Positions 48,047 through 60,946 of a DNA stretch of 64,000 nt are shown one piece after another (position 1 is the first letter of the stretch; each line of letters begins with the position of its first letter). The DNA is taken from NCBI GenBank assembly GCA_003290165.1, contig QNQO01000524.1:310001-374000 (forward strand). Direction: 5' to 3'. Under the pieces are notes generated by a model. It was not told the origin of the DNA, made no database searches, and saw nothing but the letters and a program-made list of their open reading frames with translations. The DNA is from Berberis thunbergii. Taxonomy: Eukaryota; Streptophyta; Magnoliopsida; Ranunculales; Berberidaceae. The translations under genes were made by a program, and so were the position numbers.

Positions 48047-48166
48047 TTTTTTTTTTTAAATTTATTTATCACTAACCCCTCCCACCCAGATGTCGCTGGT
48101 TGAGTTCAACCCTGTGACCTAGTGATACCATACGCCAGTGCTCAACCACTGAGCCATCACACCTTT
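48047..48166 (-). mobile_element. tRNA-derived SINE, copy 1
   Basis: On the minus strand it begins GATGGCTCAGTGGTTGAGCA (A-box-like, RNA polymerase III), then TATGGTATCACTAGGTCA, a B-box-like GGGTTGAACTC, GCGACATCTGGGTGGGAGG, and a T/A-rich tail near 48047-48057. It shares the middle block with the SINE at 61082-61210. No target duplication was found. Confidence 0.7.
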
Positions 48167-48992
48167 GAGTTATTATATGCTGACTTTCTGAATTGAAAGT
48201 GAAAATTCTAAAAAAGATGCGAAAAGTGAAAATTTGAAAATTTAATTGAATCTAACCCTATTTTTTGAAATTTCAATAAAAAAAATTTCTTCTAAAAAAA
48301 ACCTCAACATTCCAAACAGTGAAACTCCGAAGTTTTCGAAAAGTTCCAAATATTTTATAGAAATTTTCCAATTCAGAAATTTTGGATTGGAAATGAATTT
48401 CAGTTCTGAAATTTTTTGAAATGGAAATCGAAACACGTATTTCGAATCATATCTGTCCAAAAAGCAGTCCTAACTAGACAACCTAATGAGAAAGACTTTA
48501 TAGAAAATTGGTAGTAAATTTTCATTTTTTATTGTGTTACATTAGATTAGTCAAGCCTCTAATCAGAGTGTGACAGATCATTCCAGTGACATAAGAGGGG
48601 AAAATATAACAATTTTTCTTAATAACCTGTGTCATCCTCCCAATCATTAGGTCCAAAACAGAGTAAAAATGACTTATAATAGTAGGGTTGACAAAAGTTT
48701 TAGAGGGTTGAATTGTTCAAACGTTTGTCAATTTCACATGTCAAATCTGCTACCATCACCCACTTCCACAAAAACACTGCTTTGAAAAAATTATTGACCC
48801 TTGAGGGGTGGAAATTTGTATCAAATAAGCATATTGGGGAAACAGATCGAATTAATGAATCTAGGCCAGAGATGATCAAGTTAGTAATGAATTTCCATAG
48901 AAGTTTGGAGAGAAAAGAAAGACTCTTCTATTTTCTCATACGAATATTGAGTCTTCCCTAATGTGTTTGGAATAATGTTGAAATTTAATAAG
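48167..48992. other. AT-rich spacer
   Basis: A run of AATTTCNGAAATTTT-like short inverted repeats between 48180 and 48440; no gene and no recognised element. Confidence 0.4.
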
Positions 48993-49187
48993 AGAAATTC
49001 TAAATAGCGAGGAAGTTAGGAAGTGGGCGAGAAAATCAGGGAGGGAGGGAGGGAGAGAGGGGACCGCTTATCTCCTTCGAAATGCGTGCATGAAAAATGA
49101 TGGTACGCATCCCAAGAGAGATGGGCAGTCTCCTCTCTCCCTCCCTTGCTGATTTCCTCGCCTGCTTCCTCGCTATGTAGAACCGTT
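48993..49187. mobile_element. Foldback MITE of the GCGAGGAA family, copy B
   Basis: The left end AGAAATTCTAAATAGCGAGG and the reverse complement of the right end (GGTTCTACATAGCGAGGAAG) form inverted repeats. Next inwards lie GGGAGGGAGGGAGAGAGG and its inverse CCTCTCTCCCTCCC. Same family as 24543-24733; a fragment of a further copy is at about 49521-49580. Confidence 0.7.
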
Positions 49188-49792
49188 CATTGAATAATGC
49201 TTACTTTTGTAAAGTTGATTAGATCTTCAACTAAAAATCATGGTTAATCTCAAGAGAATTCCTCTGGGATTTGAATCCATTGATGCTACCATTGAGCTAA
49301 ACTCCTAGTAGATTACTCCAAACCCTTTTTCTTTTAATGAAAAATAAATAAATAAATAAATAAATAAAATTATCGACAACATTCGGCTATATGATTAGTT
49401 GCATGGAAAAAATAGTGTTTGGTTTCGTAGAAAAAACTTTCATGGAAAGTGCTTAGCCAAGAGAGTCAAACTCTCAAAGACCGACTTCACTTCACTCTGC
49501 CACTTGGTCATTTACTAAACGGGAATTCTAATTGACGAGGGAGGGGGTGCAACCCTCCATCTCCCTCGAGATGACTCTCTTTGTTCTAACTGTGTGTAAA
49601 CAAAGAAATTTTATTCAAACTTCAACTCTCCAAACCCCAAAATGTTACTTTCACAGCTCGCGTATCCATGGATTCAATCTTCAACTGTCGAGCCTTAAAA
49701 AATAATTCCCAACATGGACTTCGTCTTCTCCATAACAACTTTTTCACAACAAACAAAAACCCTAGAATTCAACGAGAGCTCCAAAACCCCAA
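49188..49792. other. Upstream region of the MACPF gene
   Basis: It contains an (AAAT)n run (about 49341-49368), a fragment of the GCGAGGAA MITE family (about 49521-49580) and the probable 5' leader. No clear TATA box was identified. Confidence 0.45.
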
Positions 49793-52700
49793 ATGTGTAC
49801 TCCCTCGATGATCCAATTCAACCCCCAATCCGCGGCGGAGAAGGCTGTCTCTGTTATCGGATTGGGCTACGATGCAACCAACGATGTCCGGTTGACAAAT
49901 TGCAAGCCCGGCCCCTCGGGCTCTGCTTTGATTGATCTTGATAAAACCCTAGCTCGGGATCTGATTTTGCCCGGTGGATTGGTTGTTCCAAATGTTCCGA
50001 AGACGATTAAGTGCGATAAGGGGGAGAGGACTCGGTTTCATTCTGATGTTGTTTCGTTTCATCAGGTAAAAAAAAAGAGTCAATTTTTTGGGGTTTTCTT
50101 GAAGAAGTTTTGAAATTTTGGTGTTTTTTCTTAATTGGGTTGTGGTCTTATAGTTGCCTTACTGTTTTATCCGTGTTTCGTCGATAATAGTGAGATCATC
50201 TATTGTGGAAATGAAGAATTGAGTTTAATATGCCACAATCAAGATATATTTTGATTCTACTTGCTATAGTAATTGTCAACAGTGAATGTACACTAGGAAT
50301 GTGTTCGAAGTTGTCATGGGAAAATCCATTGGAAATTTGCTTCGATAGCAAGGGAAGCTATTTTCATTTTCAAACTACCAGAAGCGCCTCCATAAAAGTT
50401 GAGAATGCATTCCTCCACGTCATGAAATTTCTTGAATGTTTACCTATTTTCTCTACAATTTTGTGTTGTCAAAGTCGGCCGCATCATCAAATGTGGTAAT
50501 TGGTGATTAGTGTTGGTTGATTTTTAAAATTTGATTAGCATTCTTTTCCTAATTTTTAATTTTCCTTGGAAGGTTGGTTGGGGGGCTAGGAAATTAGAAT
50601 TTATAAAAAAAATGGTTTTATTTTATTTTATTTTTATATATATCTAAACATTCTTTTATTCTCCTGCCAGACGAATAAAAACATTATATAATAATGATGA
50701 AATATATTAAGAATAAAAATAGAATTTAATCTTAATCTTAGTTAATTAGGTTTCTATTATAGTATCGTGAAATATAAAAACAAATTAGAGTAAATCATAA
50801 ATTATTTAAGTAAAATAACATTTCCAATTTAACAATTATTAAATTTAGGCATGATGGATACTTTTTTCACGAAACTTGAAACAAAAAATTACAAAATTTC
50901 CCTTAATGCCAAGACTCTTTGCATTGGTGATTTGATATAGTAATAATAATAAAAAAATATTAATTCACTGTGAAATTGAAAGCAAAATGAAATGGAAGTA
51001 ATATAATATTAGGTGGGAGAAGAAATTTTGTAATTTTTTTTACTACCAAATCAATTTATTAAATTTTTTTTTGTCATGAAATAAGGTAAAGAAAAAGTAC
51101 ATTTAAAGCAAAAGCATGCAGTTAAAGCAACCCTATGAGATTAATTGGGATTATTTGGAATTAATCAGCATGTATTTTGTAAATATGTTTTCTCTATCCT
51201 TGTAACTAATATGTTTGCTACAAGGGGAAAATTAATAAATATTGAATTGGTAACATCACATGTTAGTGATGTCACAATTTAAGGAAAAAAATACAAAAAT
51301 TTCAATGTCAGATAAAGGTGCGACTTTCCATATTCATTAGTTTTTTTTTGTCGTTTTTCTTCTTTATCTTGGATCTTTTTTTTTTTTTTTTATATATATA
51401 TATTCTCTTTGATTTTTTTTCTCTCTAGCCTATTCAGACACTCTTGGTATTGCCTTATGGTAGAGTGTTGATGAGGTTAGATTTTTTTTAAATAACATTA
51501 ATTTTCTCGCTTATTTATAATATATTGTCATGGATCGACTAATCGGTGAGTTTAGAAAGCGATTAATTGGTAACTCGGCGAGAAATCGCTAATTCTTACC
51601 GACTAATCGGTTATATATTATTTAAATGATTAATAAAAAATTCATAATACTCTACTAGTGAGAATAGATAAATCAGGAATTAATTATCGCTTAAATAACA
51701 TAGAGGAAAAGGTAAAGCACATAGTTCACATATCAGCGCTAGTTTTTATAAATATGGTTAGAAGGTGAAATCCCACATAAATTTGAAACTAAGAGAGAAA
51801 ATACCAATACGAGCGTATGTTGATGCATGTGATTACGAAGATGCATGACATGTGAGCAAAAACAACTACTATGTACATTTTGGTATTGTGTTGTCTACAT
51901 CTCTTTTACTTTGTTTCATATGATCTTAGTGATATATATTCGTTGCATTTTAAGATGTGACATTTGATTTTGTTGTATGAGTTTGATAAATTAATTAAAT
52001 GATGTTTTATGTTCATTTTCCTTTTTCCTGTTGCACCAGATGTCTGAGCGGTTCAATCAAGAACTTTCTTTGTCCGGTAAAGTCCCTTCTGGGTTTTTCA
52101 ATGCCATGTTTAGTTTCCAGGGTTGCTGGCAGAAAGATGCATCCTCAACGAAAAGCCTTGCCCTTGATGGTTGGTTCATAACACTTTACAATATCGAGTT
52201 GGCAAGATCCCAAATAATGCTTTCGGAGCACGTTAAGCAAGAAGTTCCATCTTCGTGGGATCCTATTGCCCTTGCTGGGTAAACCCTTAACTAATTATTT
52301 GTTTTTTTTATTGATCTATATAGGTAAATCGTTAACCGTGCCATAATTGGTTTAGTAGTGTTACGAGATTAATCTGAATTAATTGACCAATATTTTGTAA
52401 ATAAATTTTTTGTCTATTCTTCAAAGTTAATATGTTCATTACAAGAAAAAATAAAAAAATTAATGTATATTGAAATAGTAAATTTCACATGCCACAATTC
52501 AAGACATATTAGAACAAAATTGTAGATAAAGGTGTGACTCTCCATATTCTTTAGTTTTGCTTGTTTAGTTTTGCATGTTATTTCCTTTGATTGTATTTCT
52601 CTATTCTCTTAGATTTTTTCGATATATAAAATAAAATTATTTTTTCTCATTTATTTCTAACATATTGGCATGGACTCATTAACTCGTAAGTTTCATAAGC

Positions 52701-55700
52701 AATTAACCGTAAACCAGAGAGAAATTGTTGATTAAGTGGTCAGTGATTATTCAAACGATTAATTGAATAATCATAACGTTCTACTAGCGACTAGCGAGAA
52801 AAGATTAATCATTGATTAATCACCAATTACATAACATAGTTATCAATATATTATTATACCTAGGTGAACATGTCTCGGCTACAATTTAAGTAGGAAATTA
52901 TGCATTTGAAGATTCTTAACTGTTAGACTCAACAAGTTATTTATTTGAGAAATTTTAAAAGTAGCCTATACTTGTTAGAAGATCAAGCTATCAAGGGTAG
53001 CTACAATCTTAATATTCCATTAAGCTTCCAAAGACGTACTGTTAACCCACTCTACCGATACTTATCTGATGCTATTCGTCCCGTTATTTGCAGCTTCACT
53101 CACCTATTTATTTATGAACATAGTACTATAATCATACATGATGCAAAGCTATATAACACGAATACTTCATTTTCAAAAACAATCTTGTGTCGGACATGTA
53201 TTGGCACTTCATACTAAATACATCTAACTTTTTCATAAATCTGTTGAATGTTTCTGCATTCACCTTAAAATGGTATGCTGTTTTCTTAATGGAAACTGGT
53301 GAAAATTTATGCTAGTCATCCCAGTAAGATTGAACGTGACCAATTCATAGTCATAGATGTCCAATCTTCCTGCCTAACTCCTTTGTACTTAGATTCCGTA
53401 CAGATGTAGAAAAAAACCCGGTAGCGAAGACATCCCACAACATCTTTCAAAAATATTTTGACCAATAGTACCATCCATAAAGCATAAACATTGGGAAATT
53501 GAAAGTTTACCTATGTAACTTGGATATAATTGTTGACACTCTAGACACTGAATCTAGAGCTTGGTGTAACTTTATGAGAACATTAACTTTTATTGCAATT
53601 TCTTACTGTTATTGTCTCTCAGTGCCTTGTGTTTTAATTTCCATTGTGTTCTGAACCTAGATATGGCAATGGAATGTTTGATCATTTCCAGTGTGTTCTG
53701 AAGTCTGAACCTAGATATGTCAATGTGTATAGTTTTCTTCAAACAATGTTTGACCATAATATGATTTCCATGAAACTGATTCACATGTTGTAAACATTTT
53801 GAAACTTTTAGAGCCTCTGCTTAAACTATCACTATACAAGCAGGACATAAATACTTAAGCGACTGAAAACACAAAAAGACCAGAACGACTGGAGATATAT
53901 GAAGAATAGTACACATATAAGAAAATTGGAGAAGGTGCTTACCATTCAGTAATAAGTTCATTTGAATTGTATACTTTTCACAGATTGTTTATTATAATTA
54001 GCTTTTATTATGATTTCCAGATTAGTTGTTCATGCTTAAACAAGTTGTCCTTTCAGATCTTATTTCTTGGACCTCACACACTTCATAGAGTTAATTTTGT
54101 CCTAGAAAACTACTTTTGGCCATTGTTCAAAATATCTTTGTCGTTGGGATATAGCAACCCATGATTTTAGGATAGGAAAGGGGGTATTTGAAATATTTTG
54201 TCAAATATTGGGATATATGTGGCTACATCCAGGAGTTGATGATATTGTCACCTGATTTTAAGATAGAAATCGGGATATATCAAGGATACATGAATGTATC
54301 CTAAAATAAGGTTACAATATAATCAACATCCGGATATATCCTCAATGTCACGATTTCTATATTAAAAATCAGGTGATGATGTCATCAATAGCTTTGGTGT
54401 ATATACATATATCCTGATATATGTTGAAATATCCCGATTTCTATCCTAAAATCATGGTCTATATATTCCAACAATAAAGATATTTTGAACGTTGATCATC
54501 AAGTTTCTGGTACTTATCTTTCGAAAGTTTATATTCTTTAAAGATTCATTTCGTTACTATATGTATTAATGTTATGACTTATGAGTATATTAAGTTAAGA
54601 TAGTAGTATATTGCAATTTTCATCTACTAAGCAAAAAACTAGGAGTGGTAAAATAAAAATTTACAGATGATTTGGGGCTTTTTGTTGATGTATCTGACAT
54701 CTCATAACCAGGTCAGACAACGAGGCATGAACCAGTGTTATTACCTCTCTTTTTTTCAGTATGAGGTTCAGTCCCCAAAATTCCTGTGTTCCACTTATGC
54801 ATGTTTTCCAATCAGGTCTCTCTCATATTTTACCATGAATACAATTACTTGACAAAAATGAGGTATTTATCTGATAAAAGTCTGAGTTAGCATTACAGGA
54901 AGAACTCTCATATAAGAGTTCAGTCGTAGTAACTCGAGAGTAGGAGAATTTCAAGCATGTGAGATCAACCCACCATTGCAAACCAAAATTGGAGTTATCT
55001 GAGATGTTGTCCACAACCTTGATTGCAAATGATTTGTAAATGTGGAACTTAATGTTGGGGGGATGATTGCTCGAGGAATGCATTGTAAGTATTACTCTGG
55101 AATGACAAAGGCTATGCAGAAATATTTGGTTAGTTGAAACCTAAGCTGGAATATAGTGGATGATCTTGCCTAAGAGGAACTCTTCTATCACCTTCCTTTT
55201 TTGGTTATTTGAATAAGTTACCAAGAGATTTGATGACAAGATTATGAAGAAAGCTTCACTATTGAATGCTTTCTGACTCTGACAAGTCTGACTCAGTTAT
55301 TATACTGGAATAGGTTACAAAACCTATTCCAAGTGCTTGGACTTCCGCAGCCTTTTGATTTCACGTCTAACATTGTGTTCCAATCTTCTAAAGTCGAACA
55401 TGAGAACCTGGTGTCAGAACTCTTACGAATTATATCAATTAATTGGTGGTACTGAGAGATGATCACTCAACTCATATGCTTTGCTTTTATCAAGCTGATC
55501 AGCTCAGCATCAGAGGATTTGAAAAATGTACGTGCATAAATTTAGTGAGCCAGAGACATTAATGAGTGATAAGTTGGTAAAGATAAAATAAAACGTAGAT
55601 GCATGATGAGAGTGAGCACACAACTGATGGACGGCAAACTGAAGATTGTTTGGTCATGTGCAACATATACGAACAATACGAACAATGAGGAACATACAAA

Positions 55701-57390
55701 TGATGGTTCTAGAAGTTTAACACCCTGTATTGACCATACAATGGTAGGCATGGGAGCTAGGAGTCTCTAGGATTATGCTAGGGGTGTCTGGTATTGGTTT
55801 CACGTTGAGTAGGAGCAGATTGTGGTAAATATCCTTACGAGTGGGGAAGCCTTTCTAATGGCATGAAGACCTTCTTAGTTAAATCCTTAAAATTTCTAAA
55901 TCCATTGGGGTGACTAGATGAAGACAGTATTGTGGGTATCTAGAGGAGCGTTCAAGGTACACGCTGGTATTAGACCAAGGAGGCTCGATTTCTTACGTGG
56001 ACGATGGGCATCTGGGATTAACTTGAATATAGTAAAGATCGGTGAGTATAGTAACTCTCGTCAAATGACACCAAGGCCTTTTAGGTTAAAACCCCACACG
56101 GCGTTGCTAAGCAGTGATAATATTGGGGTGGATAGAAAGGGGTATTACAAGAAGAGTGTGAGTGGAAGTATCCTATTGCAATGTTTGATTAGTTATCTCT
56201 TTTTGTGAATTGACATACTCGTGCTACATGAAATAACTCATGTGGTATGTAGTTTGGTTCCCATGCTAGTTACACACAAAGAAGGGCTTCTAATAATTTA
56301 GTTGATCTAGTAGAAGTTCTTTCAACTTCTCTTGGGGATTCTTTTTCCTTGATTGGAAAGTTCATTATTTAAACTTCTAGTGAACAACCCTAGATTGATC
56401 TTCGTTAACTTGCTTCCGCTTATTTTATATTAGAACAATGAGTGGAATGGAATGTTGGTCATTAAAACTTCCATTTGGATTTATACTATTGTAGGGAGTA
56501 ATCTGATCATTTTAAATCGTGATTTTCCAGGTTTATCGAAAAATATGGTACACATATTATTGTTGGGGTAAAGATGGGAGGTAAAGATGTAATTCACATT
56601 AAGCAGCTAAAAAACTCAAATCTTCAAACATCCGAAGTGCAGCAACTCTTAAAGAAGTTCGCTGAGGAGAGATTCTCCCAGGATGCCAATGGAAGCATCG
56701 TTTTGCAGTCTAATGGATTCTCAGGAAAGCTAAAGGTAAGTTATGCTAGAAACTTTCATCTAATAATCATATTTTTCAGACAACAATTGCATACATTGCA
56801 TGACAAGAATATGCATTAAAGCATCACTATGTCAAACAGGTATCACTTCAATGTGTCACAGTTTTCTAATTGTATAACTGGAAATTGAGTCCTCTTGTCT
56901 ACCTGCTTTCCCTGACAAATCAATATAACTTGACTGGTAGTCTGGTACACCTTTTAGATTCTTACATCAGAGCATGTCTGTGACAAAGCAGAAAAAATGA
57001 ATGACAATTATTTAGTGTTTTCATTTCAGGATGAAAGATTCATGGCCTTAGAACATAATTCACCATTTGCCAACTCAATTAGACCCATCATTTTCCACTC
57101 AAAGAAGGAGGTAATCTTTCTCTAATTCTCATAGTCGTTATAATTACTATTAAACCAACAATGAAAAACAGCTTGAGCACACCAGATATTCCTATTCGTG
57201 ATGCAGGATGTAGTAAGCATTCACATTCGAAGAGGAGGCATTGACAGCGGTCAAAGTCACGAGGAGTGGCTTCCAACCATTTCACAATCCCCTGATTTGA
57301 TATCAATGTCCTTGGTGCCCATAACATCTCTTTTAGGTGGTGTTAGTGGCAGTGGCTTTCTAACTCATGCAATGAATCTTTATCTCCGTT
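49793..57390 (+). CDS. MACPF-domain protein (CAD1/NSL1 family), 3' end missing
   Basis: Five exons: 49793-50065, 52040-52278, 56531-56735, 57030-57110 and 57207-57390. All borders are GT-AG and phases agree (0, 2, 0, 0, 1), giving 327 codons. Exon 1 has AEKAVSVIGLGYDATNDVRL and IKCDKGERTRFHSD; exon 2 MSERFNQELSLSGKVPSGFF; exon 3 the MACPF signature KYGTH and GVKMGGKDVIHIKQ; exon 5 SMSLVPITSLLGGVSGSGFL. Plant members restrain salicylic-acid-dependent programmed cell death and immunity. They share the pore-forming fold of perforin, though pore formation in plants is not established. The ATG at 49808 is an alternative start. The last ~270 residues of the ~600-residue family are not found up to the window end; a gypsy element follows at 59134. 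Confidence 0.88.
51137..52835. repeat. Direct repeat in introns 1 and 2 of the MACPF gene
   Basis: A ~500-600-bp segment at about 51137-51715 (intron 1) and again at about 52366-52835 (intron 2). Shared landmarks in order: GAGATTAATYKGAATTA, TATTTTGTAAATA, AATATGTTYRYTACAAG, GATAAAGGTGYGACT, CTCCATATTC-like block, and a stretch of CGATTAATTGRTAA motifs. Exon 2 lies between the copies. Either an intron segment duplicated or one unknown element inserted twice. Confidence 0.7.
54125..54490. repeat. 366-bp foldback element in MACPF intron 2
   Basis: The outer arms GTTCAAAATATCTTTG and CCATGATTTTAGGATAG pair with CTATCCTAAAATCATGG and GATATTTTGAAC at the right end, forming arms of about 70 bp with some mismatches. 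The interior holds further inverted copies of AGATAGAAATCGGGATATAT. No clear target duplication. Probably a MITE. Confidence 0.75.
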
Positions 57391-59133
57391 GTGAGTATTC
57401 CAATCTTTAATCCTTTAATTAGTCTTTGTGTTGAAAGATGAGTGTCAATGAGCTGCAGTTTAGGACAGCAATTGGAACACTGATTTTCACTGGCAACACT
57501 AGTTTCGTACACTCTTTTTATCTGTCATCAATGAAAATGTGATATTTTGTCATCTTAAAGATTTTTGTTAAACAAATGCATGAACATTGGTCTGAAAAGC
57601 TTCACACATATACTGAATTCTAAATATGAAGTTAATCAAAATGTAAATGTGCTATCCCTTGATAATAAACCATTCACAAATTGATATTTTAACTGTGTTT
57701 CTGAGTGGATACAGAAACTGGAAACCACAATAGTCGGTGTTGGTACATGCACCTGCCTTGAGAATGAGATGGTCTTATTATCTGTTAATGTTTTTATTGA
57801 ACCAAATGCTAGAATATTAGTCTGAAAATCTTCACACATCACAATTATTCTAATTATGGAGCTAAAGAGTGAAGCCAAGTATATGACTACATGACGTGTC
57901 TTGTGACTGAAGCAAACACAATAATACTAGCGAAATGAATAATGAGAAGAAATATTTTTAAACACTAAAGCTCTCAGTTCTTGATTCGTAATTAACTGAC
58001 TAAAAAGGATGAGTGGATGACAAATCCTAACCCTAAAATGGAAATGATGATGTTCAGCTAAATAAAATAGAATTATATAATTTTAGGAGATCTGGTGGCC
58101 CCAACAATCTACATATACTAGCTTCAAAAGAGATCATCCTCGAGAACAGAGAAGGATAGCCAGATGCAACATGAAGGATGATAATGGTGCCAGAATCAAT
58201 ATCAAGGGCAACAAAGTAGACCCTGTGAACTAGGCAACAAGGGTGCTACCTTTCTTTCCTTTTTGTCAATGAATGGCTTTATTCCACAATGCCCACAACA
58301 AAACATTTAAGTCCAAAAGTGAAAGAGCAACTTTGGTATTATAAATGATAGAGTAAACAGTGGTAGATGTTGAATTGTGAAATCCCATTGTGCAATTCTG
58401 TAGCCTTCTATGCATACTTGATAATGTCAGATAAATATTGCCAGTTTCGCTGAAGGCCAACTCTTCCCGAAGGGCTTAATCAATTTGTTTTCATAACATA
58501 CAACCCTTTGTTCCTGGATTTGGGATAATGGGGCACTGTGTGTGAGAAGTTGAAATGCTTCAGTACATTTGGTATTTAAATTTTGAACATGCATGAATAA
58601 ACTCTCCTCACAGTTGTGAAGAATAAACCCGTGCAACAATTTTGCTTCATTTTGCCAAGTAGTAACTGGATGAAGACATTTCAGCGACTTTGCAATCCGT
58701 CCACTTCACTGAGGTCTATGTTATCCAGAGCGCAAGGTGAGGCAACGGGCCTGGGCTGGGCACCTAGCTCAGCTATAACCTGTATATAGACAATTATACA
58801 CCATTTTCACAAGTAATTTAGTGAGTAGTGGATAAAAAAGAAGATTAGAAGAGTGTTGGATCTGCTGATTTAGGGCTTCAAATAGAAAGGAGGAGAAGGC
58901 TGGCCAGTGGTTGGATGAGAGTTGCCGGTGGCTCGACTGGAGGAGGAGGTGGCTTACTGGTCGATCGGATGAGGGGAGGAGGCATCCACATCTCTGTTGG
59001 TGCGTCTCTCCTGTGCTGTTGCATCTCTGCGATCAGGTGGTTAGAGATGACTTAAATAAAAATAAGTCTTTCAGGTTTTGACCATTTTGATTTCACAAAA
59101 AAAAAAAAAAAAAAGTCTGAGATGAGCGCCTAG
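57391..59133. other. Intron 5 or broken 3' flank of the MACPF gene
   Basis: It follows a good donor (T|GTGAGT at 57391). I see no exon matching the family's C-terminal half. Around 57560-57620 and 57790-57850 a segment with GTCTGAAAAKCTTCACACAT is duplicated. From about 58720 (GCGCAAGGTGAGGCAACGGG) to the poly(A) and GATGAGCGCCTAG near 59130 there may be another small repeat, into whose edge the gypsy element has inserted. Confidence 0.5.
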
Positions 59134-59573
59134 TGTCACAACTATCTTCTTGCTTAGCCAAGTGAGGTTGGCAAGTGTACATAATGTAGAGTATTCCACA
59201 TTGTTCTAGAGAGAGTTCTCTAGAACCTCCCATAAGACTCCACAAAGTTCCATAGGATTCTAGTCCTTAGATATTTCTAAGGAAGTGTGTAGAAACTCAA
59301 TATAGATCGTTAGATTAAAACGATCACCACCGTCCATTGAGGAGGTGGAGTTGTATAAATAGGCTAAGGCCTCATTTGTTGTAATCACCTCAGAGAATTC
59401 AAGCAATACAAGTTCTAGTTCTCTTTAGCTTTCTTGTGTGTTCTTAGCTTGCTTAGTTTTCCAAAGTCTAAGTAAGTCTTTTGTGGGCAAGGCTGACTAG
59501 CTTTCTTTGATAACGCAGGGCAAAGTTTGCTAGTGCCGCACGGGAAGTACTTGTGAGAAGGAAGTCCGTGACA
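59134..59573 (+). repeat. 5' LTR of the gypsy element
   Basis: 440 bp, TGTCACAACTATC to AGTCCGTGACA, so the ends carry the inverted repeat TGTCAC/GTGACA. A TATA box (TATAAATA) lies at 59354-59361. Confidence 0.9.
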
Positions 59574-59575
59574 GT

Positions 59576-59588
59576 TGGTATCAGAGCC
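59576..59588 (+). other. Primer-binding site of the gypsy element
   Basis: TGGTATCAGAGCC, complementary to the 3' end of initiator methionine tRNA, two bases after the LTR. This is the usual primer for minus-strand synthesis in many plant LTR retrotransposons. Confidence 0.92.
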
Positions 59589-59628
59589 AAGGTTTGGCAA
59601 GGTTGGTGAAATCATTCTACACAAGAGA

Positions 59629-60946
59629 ATGTCGTCAGAGGTCAACAACTCAACAATTGGCAACACTGACAAAGGTGGGAAAGTCCGTAAGGACAAGTCT
59701 AAGGACTTAATCGCTGCGATGGATGAAAGGTTGGCCAAGTTGTGTGCCACCATGTCCGACTTAAGGGAGAAAGTTGAAGACATGGACCTACGCATCGAGG
59801 GGCAAGCGTCCAACGGGGAGGACCAAGAGCTCCGGAAAGAGATGCAAGGAGCCTTAAACGCAGTAGTGGACATGGTGTTAAAAAAGATCGAGTCCCTAGA
59901 AGCCAAAGTTGCTAAAGATGTGGAGATGGAAGCTTATAAAGAAAGAGTTGAGAAACTTGAAACTCAACTCAGGGTGTGCATGGCTGCGGTAGCCAATGGT
60001 GGGACTACACCAGGGACAATCACCCACAGAGTCGAAGCTCCCAAACCTAAGGCCTATGGTGGGGCAAGAAGTGCAAGGGAGATCGACAACTTCTTGTGGA
60101 ACATGGATCGCTACTTTGATGCAGTTGGCATAATAGATGAAGCATCAAAGGTACGTAGTGTCTCCTTATATTTAAACGATGTTGCTACAGTTTGGTGGCG
60201 CAGAAGGTTCGATGATGTCAAGAAAGGATTATGCACCATCGACACTTGGGAAGAGTTCACGAAGGAACTCAAGATACAATTCTACCCGGAGGATGCCGAG
60301 AACGAAGCTAGGGCCAAGCTTCGTCGCCTTCAACACAAGGAAGGCCACATAAGGGAGTATGTGAAGGAGTTCTCGGAGTTGCTCTTGGAGATTCCTGACA
60401 TGGGAGAAAATGATGCTTTGTTTAGCTTCCTTGATGGCCTAACGAGTTGGGCCAAGTTGGAATTGAAGAGGCGAGGTGTGCAAGACCTTGCAACGGCTAT
60501 GGCTGCGGCCGAATCCTTGATTGAGTTCAAAAGAAAGGACTCATCCAAGGGGCAAGGGAAAAGGTCGAGTAATGATGGCAAAGGTGGGGGAGACAAAGAG
60601 AAGTCCTCCAAGGAACACAAGTACTCCAAAGACAAGGGGAAGGAGAAAAGAGATGGATCACCCAAGAAGATGTCTTGCTTCTTATGTAGTGGACCCCATC
60701 GGGCATTTGAGTGTCCCAACCGAGGGAAACTCGCCGCGCTTGTCATGGAGGATGAAGCAAAGGAGGAAAGGAGGATCGCCTCAATGAATCTCCTAAGTGT
60801 CATTCAAGCTAAGGTCGAAGAACAACCACGCGGAAGGATGTACGTGGAGACCGAGATCGGGGACAAGACTTTGAAAGCCATGGTGGATACCGGAGCCGAC
60901 ACAGTCTACATGGCCAAAGATCTTGCTGAAGAAATTGGCCTACCAT
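59629..60946 (+). pseudogene. gypsy gag-protease part, interrupted by a hAT-like element
   Basis: ATG at 59629 (MSSEVNNSTIGN) is the first in frame; the open frame upstream starts only with TTG inside the primer-binding site. A coiled-coil-prone N-terminus is followed by the retrotransposon gag domain (VSLYLNDVATVWWRRRF, FYPEDAENEARAKLRRLQH, REYVKEFSELL), a Lys-rich linker, and a CCHC-like knuckle with unusual spacing (CFLCSGPHRAFEC, C-x2-C-x3-H-x4-C). The aspartic protease motif MVDTGADTVYMAKD is the last domain before the break. The frame is intact up to the insertion at 60947. Confidence 0.9.

Noticed and set aside
48100..48166. A minus-strand tRNA gene
   Set aside because: Same reason: diverged box B, SINE body and tail.
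50230..50499. 89-codon ORF in MACPF intron 1
   Set aside because: It lies between two well-supported exons whose phases join without it, and it has no domain.
59575..59628. Eighteen extra N-terminal codons of the gypsy gag
   Set aside because: The start would be a TTG inside the primer-binding site; the ATG at 59629 is the natural start.
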